DNA from: Silene latifolia | Lineage: Eukaryota > Streptophyta > Magnoliopsida > Caryophyllales > Caryophyllaceae | Length of the DNA: 64,000 nt | Reading direction: 5' to 3' | Assembly (NCBI RefSeq): GCF_048544455.1 | Contig: NC_133537.1 | Coordinates: 12,895,541 to 12,959,540 of the forward strand | Part shown: positions 21,120 through 30,898 of the stretch, piece after piece | Layout of the letters: each line of letters begins with the position of its first letter | Numbering within the stretch: position 1 is the stretch's first letter | Notes under the pieces: model-generated | The model's input: only the letters and a program-made list of their open reading frames with translations | What the model was told of the DNA's origin: nothing | The model's database searches: none | Made by a program: the position numbers and the translations under genes

Positions 21120-23545
21120 TGTGGACAGCGGGCCGCCCACGGGGGCGCTTGGTGAAGGGGCTCGAAAACAAGCGTTTGCATTTTGTATGGAGTCGCCACC
21201 AATTTTTATGGGAAATTGGAACCGTTCGAATACCTCGTGTCATGTCAAGACACAAAGTAGTGACATGAACACTAAGAAATCGTTACCCTTAGCATTCTAT
21301 GTCTAGAATGACTCTCGCGGATGCCAATGAACACGGGTGCTCACGGAGATCTGGAGTAAGGGGTGAGGGTACGTATTAGGAAGCTCTTTTGATCGAACAC
21401 CTAATCCCGCCCGCCTCGATAGCGGCCTCTACTAATGATTAGGGAGTTTATTCGTACTTGATATACCGTCGGCCATATGCATGCAATGCAACATCCATTG
21501 TTTTAATCCTAGCATGTGAGAATTAGACTAAGTCGGTTGACATGTAATTTAGCATACAATTAATGTCGAAGTTGGAATTCAAGATCGATTTACATGTGAA
21601 AACATACAAATGATACAAAATACAATAATAATAAATTACAATGATTGAAATTACATTAATTACAAGGGAACAGGCGATTTGTGTCGAAAATACCGCTAAA
21701 ACGGATGATTTGATAAAAAAGAATAAAAGAATAAAAACAAAGAAATACGAACAAGTCAGAAGGTGATAATACGACTAATAGTTAGTTAATACGCTTACTA
21801 ATTAAACTAGGTCAAGGCAGAAAAGGAGTTCAGGGACAGAATTCACCCTGGAACAGCGCAGCAGGCTCTGCGCCCTTTGGAAGAGGCGCAGCTGATTCTT
21901 TGCGTCTGTTCCAAGGGTGAGTTCTGGCCTGTTTGAAGCCGAGCGCAAATCGTTAATGTTAATTGTTAATTTTAGGGATTGATTACGATATTAGACTCGG
22001 ATGAAAGTGGTTAATGAATTATTTACATATGATTGAGGTCATAAAACAGTAAAACATGGATGAGACGGAAATAAGACGGATTAATTATGTGAAGGGTCGA
22101 TATTAATGAATGATTAATTAAACTAACTAACTAAACGAATTAATAAACTAAACATGATGAATTGACGAATTATTGAACAAGCAGGTGAAAATATATCAAC
22201 AATGAATCCCAGAAACTCAATATGAACGAATTGAACTTCTAAAACCCGAATTGAATTTAATGACGAAAACCCGCAAATATTGATTATTAGGGATTTGAGT
22301 CGGATTTATGACTTAATTAAACATGTTAATGATGATGGATAATATACATATGAATTATATGCTATCATGTGAGAGAATTAACAGACGAACAAAACAAAAG
22401 AAATAAATTTGAGACGAACTACAGAGGACGGAGGAAGAAGAAAAGAAGCAGGAACTGCGGCAGCCTCACGAAGAGGCGCAGCAGGTGCTGCGCTCCTTCG
22501 AAGAGGCGCAGCGGTTGCTGCGTCTTTTCTCGACGATCATCCTCACCGGAAATCCGCAAAAAAAAGGTTTTAAAGACGGTTTTAGAAATCGGTTTTAAAT
22601 GGTGTTTTCGACACAAACCTTACAATTGTTATACAATAATAAAAATACAATAAATAAAAGAGAGATTAATACACCCTCAGACTTACATGTTGACGGAACG
22701 AGAAGAACTAAGAAGATCGATTAGTGATGCTCGACGCGAAATGCAAGGAAAGAGAATGCCCTCGTAAGAGGAAAACGATTTAACAAGTTGATTAGATTGA
22801 TTGAGTGTAGTGGTCAAATTGGTCGGTCATGCAACGGAGAGAGGCTGGTACCGGAAAGATCCGAGCTTACGTGGTCGGAAGTCCAAGCACGTAGGCGCCA
22901 ATTAGTAAGAACGAAGTCTAGAATGCAAAGGGAGAAGAGAAGGGCGGACACTCGCGTGAGAAATATGAGGAACGAAAGCTCCTATTTATACTAATCACGT
23001 GAAGGAATAGGGTTTCGGAGACTCTTTGGAAGTGAATCTCGGAAAGATATAAAAAAGATACGTAAATCATGCAAAGAAGGGCCTGGGAAGAGGCGCAGCA
23101 GCCCCTGCGTCTCTTGGAAGAGGCGCAAGACTGTCGTTGCGTCTATTCCCGTGAGGTTTCCTCTGTTTAAGAAAGATTTCGCGTTTGAGTTATGGTAGGA
23201 CGGAAATAATTCGATTATCTTTTGAATATTACGGGATATTATTTGCCAAAAGATAAAATTTGAGAAATATGGAATAGAAATATCCGGAACATTCCAGAAC
23301 ATTCGACTCTGGATTTAACAAATATCGAAAATGGAGACGGTTTTTGACCCGGACTCGAATGTACTCTAATTATCGCCAAAACGACCGTATCGGCACGTAG
23401 ATGACAACTAAGAGGTTGACATTAATATTTGAGCAATCACTTGACGATAATCTTATTTAATCGTCACTAATCGTTCCGCGTATCAAACATGCGGCCCAAT
23501 CATCACCGGGTGGTTTGCGAGGGGTGCAGAAACGAGGTGTCTACA
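21120..23545 (-). repeat. Element A 5' LTR
   Basis: This LTR of 2426 bases starts TGTAGACACC at 23545 and ends GTCCACA at 21120 on the minus strand. It aligns with 3516-5926. Its TATA box (22983-22990) and G-box (22996-23001) would start the element's genomic transcript. Hairpin blocks lie at about 21845-21925, 22464-22530 and 23088-23150. They hold most of the visible differences from the 3' LTR. Confidence 0.93.
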
Positions 23546-23550
23546 CATGG
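23546..23550. repeat. Right target-site duplication of element A (CATGG)
   Basis: CATGG follows the LTR terminus directly and matches 3511-3515. It marks the point where element B sequence resumes. Confidence 0.93.
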
Positions 23551-26500
23551 CCTTTTAACAACATCAACCACAAAACAAATCCCTCCTTTACGCTATGCTA
23601 ACACTCTACTTCCAATTATTTTACAACATGCACAACCATGAAACTCACTTTTAACGCATCTTACTCCTCTTAAGACAAATGTTACGTCCCCGTAACTCAC
23701 TAATACTAAATCCTTAATTAAATCATCTCATCATCCTCATCACCACCACATGTCAAGGATAACCGCCTATAACCTCATTTCTATAACCGTTCCTATTTCC
23801 AAGGTTTTCTTACTTAAACAGTTCTCATACTTCAATTCACTCGCACTCCTTCTAACTAATACCGCAAAACCCTTAGCATAACCAACACTCCAACTCTTCC
23901 ACATTATCGCAACATGACATACCTCTCTATATAGACTATATAAAACTCTTATCGCCAAAAGCATAACTCACGGTCCACACTTGTTACGTACACTCACACT
24001 AGATCCTCAAGTTCCTTTCTTTCATTACTAAGAAGACTCATACATAACTTAACACGACACTAATTACTCAACACCCTACACTCACTGTCTCAACAAAGGA
24101 TTATGAACCACCCGCATATATCAGATCATGACTATGACTACTGATGCCTCAACTTAAAACAAGATCAAAATTATCAGATCAACTTCTCACAATCAGTGTC
24201 CCATCAATGAATGTCACTATATCATGATAACAACGAAAACATGTACAACTCTCTTTCATATCATACTATACCCTCATTCTCAAACTTAACCTGGTAAAGA
24301 AAACATCAATAAACAAAACAACTGTCTATCCGTACAAGTTGAAACTCACAGGAGGCATCAAGCAAACAAAACAACAATCTATGTATGGATCGGTATGTAC
24401 TTTTGAAAACTCGTATCATAATCATCCCGCCTACTCCACTACAACCGGTGTGACATCGCAACACCGCCACCAAACAGCCACACCGCAAGATGCAAAAATA
24501 CCCGTATCACAACACTATGTACCGTGCCCGGATCACCACTCGAAGCACCACAACCACATCGATAGTCATCACAACTTACACACAGCCCCATAAACACCGA
24601 CTCAACATAACTTCTCGGATAAGAAAAACTTACTCAAATCCACTTTACTAAATCATAATGCAACATGTTATATGAATTAAACAAATAATAATCTCATGAA
24701 CATCATCCTTACCATTTCACTAATAAACAAGTATCATTCATACACATACAATTTTAACTATCCATGCCAGATCAATCACATTATTACCTTTTAGCCCCAT
24801 TCCATCGATTGTCGTACCCTACATATATCACAAACATTCATATAACATCTTTATAACTATCACACCATACCGCTTCTCGTGAGGTCAGAACCTCACACAA
24901 ACATTTATACACATCATAGACCCACAATCACATCCAACTAGTCAATCCTGATCACGTAAGTTACCACTCGATAAAGGTTACTTGTCGCCCGAGCTTAACT
25001 CATATGCCCCTCATAACATATTTTCCCTTTCGCATAACCATCACCTCATGCCATACCACTAATATTCAACCACTAGCGCTCGCCTCATATAACCACATCT
25101 TATACTCCCTTACAACCATACATATCAATCCGGCCTTTGTAAAATCAACCTCTCTATGATGGGCTTTGTCTTTCTTATCTATCATCACCCTTAACCACTA
25201 GTGACAACACCACAATACCACAACTGCTCGTATATCCAACCTCTTACACTCATATCAAAACAACACGGTTTTTCTCCTATCTTTGGTTAACATCCCCAAA
25301 TAAAGAACATCAAACCCATGAACAAAATTACCTCAACGTTATTCCCAATACTATCTTAATTGTATCGTCATCTAACTTTCCACCAAAAATCTCATATTGT
25401 GCAGATATTCTACCAACTTCTTACTCCCTTAATTCCTCAAAACCCATGAATAATCATGTTGTCCCGAGACTCCTATGTAACCGTTAACTCAAATCCCCAT
25501 GATAGTATCATACATCTTGAAGATTCCTTACTTTTATATCACATAACTCCGGCCAAGGTTTTCCTAGTTTTACTCCCCTCATTCTTTTCTTTTACTCTCG
25601 ACAAAATCAATTAACCATAAAACTCCTTATTACTTATTCTTAACTCTTTAGTGTTAAATTTGCTTTCTCATTGCTCCAAGACTCACATCCCATTATTTAT
25701 ATCGATATCATCTCATTCTTTCTTACCATGGATCTTCTCTTATTATGCTATCACTCACACTTGCCACTAATCTATCCATAAAATCAACGTTCACTGTTCA
25801 AACAATTGCATCTCCTTCGTACATCTCTAGAAATCAAAATTTATTTCATACCGTTAAATGCCCAAAGAAATCACACGTAGTTTCACCTCTTAATAAACCA
25901 AATCTTCCAAACTCACTCACTGTCTACAAATCCACCTCGCTACATGTCTCCATAAAGTTCACTATATACCACTATTCTCAACCCCCTTTTAAAACGAACT
26001 TTCACTACATATATTCTTGACCCACTCAACTCCTAACCATCTCCCTCCATAATTCTTTACACATCTCAAGTTGCCACTATCCACATCCTTACTCTCAATC
26101 CTTTCATTCTCACGTTCCTTAGACTCACATCATCCCTTGTCCATATTCACTTACTTTTACATTACTCAACATACAAACATATCACTCATCTCATCTCACA
26201 AAACATGCTCTATGTCTCTATACACCATACCAATCTTCCTTTTTTTTTTCCACTATCTATCACAACACATATAACTCATGTCCTCCAACTGAACTCCTAC
26301 TCACTACAGGTGCCACTCACTACACCATAAGATTGGGTAACTTACGTATCAAGACCAACATACATGTAAAACCATGCATAAAGAAGCAAAATAACACCTT
26401 TGAATTAAACATAATATGTAACGAAGTCAAAGGGCAAGCATATGACCCAAAACAGGGGTCACTAGATCGAGTACAGGCCACTCGATCGAGTAAGGGACTT

Positions 26501-27746
26501 ACTCGATCGAGTAGGTGAAGATCAGAAGCACGTAAAACAAATCACCAGGGCTACTCGATCGAGTAACTGAGGTACTCGATCGAGTGCCCCCTTACTCGAT
26601 CGAGTACCAAGGATACTCGATCGAGTACCCCAATTCTCAAGACTGCCCAGGCCAGAAAAACAGTCATAACTCACTTATTATTTGGTCATTTTGGGCGTGT
26701 GACCTATCGTTAGAATCGTAAAAGGACAAGCTATCACCTCCAATTGGAATCACATCAAAATCATTTATACATCTCAAGTTATAACAGTTTAAAGACAACC
26801 TCTTTATAATCGAAAAACACAACTACTTGATTTTACTTCCAAACAACTTAAACAACAACCAAGCAAACAAAACCAGTCCAAAACTCATAAAACCAGTATT
26901 CATAATCATATGTTACTATTTTCAAAAGCCAAGCAACAACATTAATCATGCACATAGATTATTTAACTTGTCAATCACGATTTACCACATGCTTTTATTT
27001 TATAACTTTACGTACACAATAACATAATATACAACATAAAATCCCCTATTCACATGTTACAAACATTGCCATATTATTAAAATCCATTACCCACATAAAC
27101 ATGTTCCACACATGAATTTCATATTTTTATGCAATTACTTACTTAATCTCTTCCAACCAATTCATTCATTACAGCTACACACTTCTTACCACATATACAC
27201 ATGAACAATAGTGGACAAGTACATAAACTTATCATGCAACCTTATGCAAACCAAATATACGTATACGACACAACATTCCTATGCACATGTTATTATTATG
27301 CCACATTATGAATCATCCATCCTGCAACATCATCATTCATCACATATTATCACATATGAACTACTTCCTTTTTCTACCACATCATTCATCATTCTCATAT
27401 ACTTTTCCTACAATTCAAAACAACATTGTAAACCAACTATCATGCTTTCAATCAATAGCTTACGAAATCACATCATCACCATCTTTTCTACACATTCCCC
27501 ATTCTCCACATATATACATCCACCGATTCATGCCACACATCACCATATAGGTACACAATTCACAAGATAAACACATAGCGATCCCGACTCATATCCCATG
27601 GTGACCGGTTCAAAATTGTAGGGCGAGTTCGCGACTTTAGGACGTCTCCCAAGCCTTTGCATTAGCTCCTACAACCTTTACCCCCGGTTCATTTTAATTG
27701 ACTCCTATATTCATTAAATTCATTGGTTACAGGTTTCAGGATCGTC
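23551..27746 (-). other. Element B internal region, main part, no genes seen
   Basis: About 4.2 kb of C- and A-rich, low-GC sequence on the plus strand (so G- and T-rich on the element's own strand). Open frames are all short (61-119 codons) and of biased composition, with no motif of gag, protease, reverse transcriptase or integrase on either strand. A palindrome array lies at 26461-26630. The lack of any pol remnant argues for a long-standing non-autonomous element rather than one that recently decayed. Confidence 0.65.
26461..26630. repeat. Array of TACTCGATCGAGTA palindromes, internal copy
   Basis: About seven copies of the palindrome, some truncated at one side, lie in two clusters separated by about 45 bases. 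The context (CTGAGG, TGCCCCCT and similar spacers) partly repeats that of the LTR arrays, which suggests one array was copied from the other. Confidence 0.85.
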
Positions 27747-27758
27747 GCTCTGATACCA
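27747..27758 (-). other. Element B primer binding site (initiator methionine tRNA)
   Basis: On the minus strand TGGTATCAGAGC lies two bases inside the 5' LTR. This is the standard 12-base match to the 3' end of plant initiator tRNA-Met used by many Ty1/copia and Ty3/gypsy elements. It fixes the orientation of element B. Confidence 0.9.
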
Positions 27759-27760
27759 TT

Positions 27761-29110
27761 TGTAACACCCCCATACTCCAAGTGCCTTACCAGGACCACT
27801 CAGGTATGAAGATATTACCATCTCGGTTACCCGAGGCATGATATTCATAAGACAATAACGAAACAACTTTAAAAGTAAATAAAGTTTAAAGTGATTACAT
27901 AGCAATTCCAAACTGATAAAAAGAAAATACAAGATCCTCGGACGGTCTCATCGCTAAAACTATCAAAACTATAAAACATCGTCGACACGTGGAAGACTTC
28001 TAACCGCCACGTGATGACTCATCCCGGCTATCCCATACGCGTCATATCATACCTGCTCAATAACCGCTCACCACCCCCGAATGGATCACCACAGTTTTTA
28101 AAACATTTAAACGGGTCAAGATACTAATCACACAACTCAATATATATCAACAATAAGATAAACAGATGACTTAACCATCACACACACAACCACACCAATT
28201 CCAACAATCTCAATCACCGATCGTCCACCGGACTACCGCCGCTGGGGGACCGCACTGCAAGTACCCACCAAATCCCCGCTCCACATAGTGAGCGATAACC
28301 CCTGTCCATTAATGTGCACATCCCTTCTGTGGCGGGTTCCATGTATAGGCGAAACTAGGGCGTGAAGCCACTCCCGCAAGTGACCCCACTCGGTACCGAG
28401 GCCACGCCTCGCGAACCATAGACAACGATCACAACCACAATCACAATACAATTACTATATCAAACAACCAAACACAACACATCAACCAATATCCCATTAT
28501 GGGACTAATACTGAGTAGGAAATCCTACCTGGATCAGCAACACAATCAGACGGTCTCAACAGCTGTATCACAAATCCTTTTCTACGAATCCTCCTCCTAA
28601 CATATAATCACATAATTACTAACAATCACAAAACTAACACAAAACCCCCAATCCCAAAATTAGGGTTTAACGAAACTTGACGAAATACTATAAAATTGGT
28701 ATGTAGATCTTACCCTCGACGCAAGGATCACAAAGGTATAAAGAACGATGGAATCCAACCTCTCAAGCTCCGGGATTTGTCAACAACACGGATGAATGCG
28801 AAGAACGTAACTTGAATCTCCCTTTTAATTTTATTAGGTTTGTAAAAGTGTATTATGAAAGTGACGGAAAGATTTATATATTAATCCGTGTTATTAATAA
28901 AACCCGTCGAATTATCACCCGCTAACCGAGCTACTCGATCGAGTAGCTAAGGTACTCGATCGAGTGCCCCCTTACTCGATCGAGTATCCTAGTTACTCGA
29001 TCGAGTACCCAAAGTCGAAACTATTTTAAAACGCAACTCACCCTTACTCGACGAGTAAGGCCTACTCGATAGAGTACCCAAAGACTCATAAATACGGAGT
29101 ATTATAAACA
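27761..29110 (-). repeat. Element B 5' LTR
   Basis: It aligns end to end with 1868-3208. The palindrome array is at 28931-29079. The outer end carries a few extra bases compared with the 3' LTR, so the boundary with element C is placed at 29110 with some doubt. Confidence 0.87.
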
Positions 29111-29831
29111 TAGCAGACTCTGCTACTGTTCCAGTTGATTTGCCTCGAACTTCCGTTCTGCCTTGACCTAGTTTAATTAGCTTACGTATTTAATTAACTA
29201 TTAATCGTATTATCGCCAAATTCCTGTTCGCTTATTTGTTTATTTTGTTCTTTTTCAAATTATCCGTTTTGGAAGTATTTTCGACATAAATCAATTGAAT
29301 CCATTGTAATTATTGTAATTTTCATTATTGTATTTTATTGTATTTCTTTTATTGTATCATTTGTATGCCTTCACATATAATTGAGCTTAAATCCCTACTT
29401 TGACATTTATTGTATGCTAAATTAATTGTTCACCGACTTAGTCTAATTCTTCACATGTTAGGATTAAAACTTGGATGTTGCATTGCATGCATATAATCGA
29501 CAATACATCGAGTATAGATAACTTCCCTAATCATTAGTAGAGGCCGCTATCGAGGCGGGCGGGATTAGGTGTTCGATCAAAAGAGCTTCCTAATACGTAC
29601 CCTCACCCCTTACTCCAGATCTCTGTGAACATCCGTGTTCATTGGCATCCACGAGAGTCATTCTAGACATAGAATGCTAAGGGTGACGAGTTCTTGGTGT
29701 TCATGTCACTACTTTGTGTCTTGACATGGCACGAGGTATTCGAACGGTTTCCAATTTTCCACAATAAATTGGTGGCGACTCCACAAATGCAAACGCTTGT
29801 TCCCAAGCGCCCCCGTGGCCCCATGTCCACA
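29111..29831 (+). repeat. Element C 3' LTR, second part
   Basis: The LTR resumes in the middle of a hairpin block (GCAGACTCTGCTACTGTTCC) and runs to TGTCCACA at 29831. It aligns in reverse complement with 3516-4215. TGGCGACTCC at 29773-29782 lies about 50 bases before its end. The C element ends here. Its left flank is outside the window, so its target duplication cannot be checked. Confidence 0.87.
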
Positions 29832-30128
29832 AGAGGGAGTTGGGTAGATGCGCTAAAAAACTCGAGGGCTGTGCGGTCGACGACGATGGTGATGAGCACA
29901 GGGAATGGGGCTGGCTGCTGAGAGGAGGGTGGTCAGGGTGGTGACTGGTGCGAGTGAGGGGGTCGGGGAAAGAGGCGGGTAGTTTGGGTTTTTTCCCTTT
30001 TTTTTAAATTTTTTTTAAGAGTAAGGGTAGAAATGAAATATAGAGAAAAAATACGTGGGATATAGTAAAATGATGCGTGGGATTTAGCAATTATCTCACA
30101 TTGGGCTTAAAAAATGATTGTATCTCAA
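29832..30128. other. Flanking DNA between element C and a Helitron
   Basis: About 300 bases, GC-rich at first (GGTGATGAGC and GGGGCTGG type sequence), then AT-rich. I see no gene or repeat structure here. Confidence 0.5.
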
Positions 30129-30755
30129 CTAGCATAGATCCCGCGCTATGCGCGGTATATATAGAGTATTTATTTTTTAGGGTGATTTATAATGAAAAAC
30201 TAATAGTAACGTTATGAAATGTGTACTTTTATAAAATAAATATTTTTTTTTACCATGAAATTAATGATTTCTTTATTTAAATAATTCTCCAATTGTTTTA
30301 ACGAAATTTCTATTATCACAAAGTTAATGGTAAGTATGTGTCAAATTATTCTCTAAAATTAAAATTATACCATTTAATGAAAAATTTACAACGTGCGGTT
30401 TATAGTTTAACATCAAATTTAATTTATTTTGATGAAAAAATTATAACAATTAGTAAAGTTAATAGTTTAATAAAAAAGATAGTTTATAATTTTAATCTAC
30501 ACTAAATAGTTTAATAAAAAAGATAATAGTTTAAAGAAAGAATATTTTACTTGTTTCTTGAATTAGATAGATGCATTTGGAGGGAAATAAGAGAAATATT
30601 ATTCTCTTAATAGTAAATAAAAAAGATTTTATTAGTAAATATAGATAGTGAATACAAATTAAATAGAAAATAAATATTATTTAGTATAACTCACTTGAGA
30701 AATGTAAGCGGAAATTTTTTGAGATATGTTATTCTTTTACTAGTATATAGGGGGA
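30129..30755 (-). mobile_element. Non-autonomous Helitron
   Basis: On the minus strand this 627-base element starts TCCCCCTATATACTAG at 30755 and ends CTAG at 30129. A 15-base hairpin, CCGCGCATAGCGCGG (30141-30155), lies eight bases before the end. It is flanked by A on the 5' side and T on the 3' side. These are all the structural marks of a Helitron: TC start, CTRR end, subterminal hairpin and insertion between A and T. The inside is AT-rich with no Rep/helicase coding, so it depends on another element. It ends about 140 bases before the PHT4 start codon and may supply part of that promoter. Confidence 0.8.
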
Positions 30756-30898
30756 TAGGGGATTAGGAAACTTGTAAGTTGTAATATTCCTCCATTATCT
30801 CCAAGTCAAATCTCCGTACTAGTGTTAGTAGTAGTCTGACTGAGCATCCAACAAACTCTAGCATACTCCCTCTCTCTCTTCCAACTAACTCAACCACC

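Larger units (their letters stand above)
3516..23545 (-). mobile_element. Element A: 20-kb Tat-lineage (Retand/Ogre-like) Ty3/gypsy retrotransposon with antisense genes
   Basis: The element is bounded by nearly identical LTRs of about 2.4 kb (3516-5926 and 21120-23545) and by a CATGG duplication. On the minus strand the order is 5' LTR, primer site, leader, gag, protease, reverse transcriptase, RNase H, a second RNase H, integrase, then about 7 kb of extra sequence before the 3' LTR. That order and the second RNase H are hallmarks of the Tat lineage. The 7-kb extra region carries two genes on the opposite strand, which some Tat elements are known to have. The coding region is broken in roughly half a dozen places and carries a foreign LTR fragment in integrase, so it is not intact. 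The close LTR match and clean target duplication indicate a recent insertion, younger than B and C. Confidence 0.93.
1868..29110 (-). mobile_element. Element B: LTR retrotransposon without recognisable genes, split by element A
   Basis: Two LTRs of about 1.34 kb (1868-3208 and 27761-29110) bound this minus-strand element. Read on its own strand the LTRs start TGTAATACTCC and end GGGGGTGTTACA. Next to the 5' LTR is an initiator-Met primer site, and next to the 3' LTR a polypurine tract. After removing element A (3516-23545), the internal region is about 4.5 kb, AT-rich, with no gag, protease, reverse transcriptase or integrase that I can recognise. It therefore looks like a LARD-type non-autonomous element or a fossil that has lost its coding part. 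It sits inside the 3' LTR of element C. The flanking five bases (GCGCA and TAGCA) match only imperfectly, so the right end is uncertain by a few bases. Confidence 0.82.

Noticed and set aside
26461-26630. Regular palindromic repeats that could suggest a CRISPR array
   Set aside because: Plant nuclear DNA, repeats of only 14 bases, short irregular spacers that are partly shared, and the same array in LTRs. It is a retroelement feature.
23551-27746. Possible genes in the inner region of element B
   Set aside because: All frames are short, biased in composition and without any retroelement or host motif.
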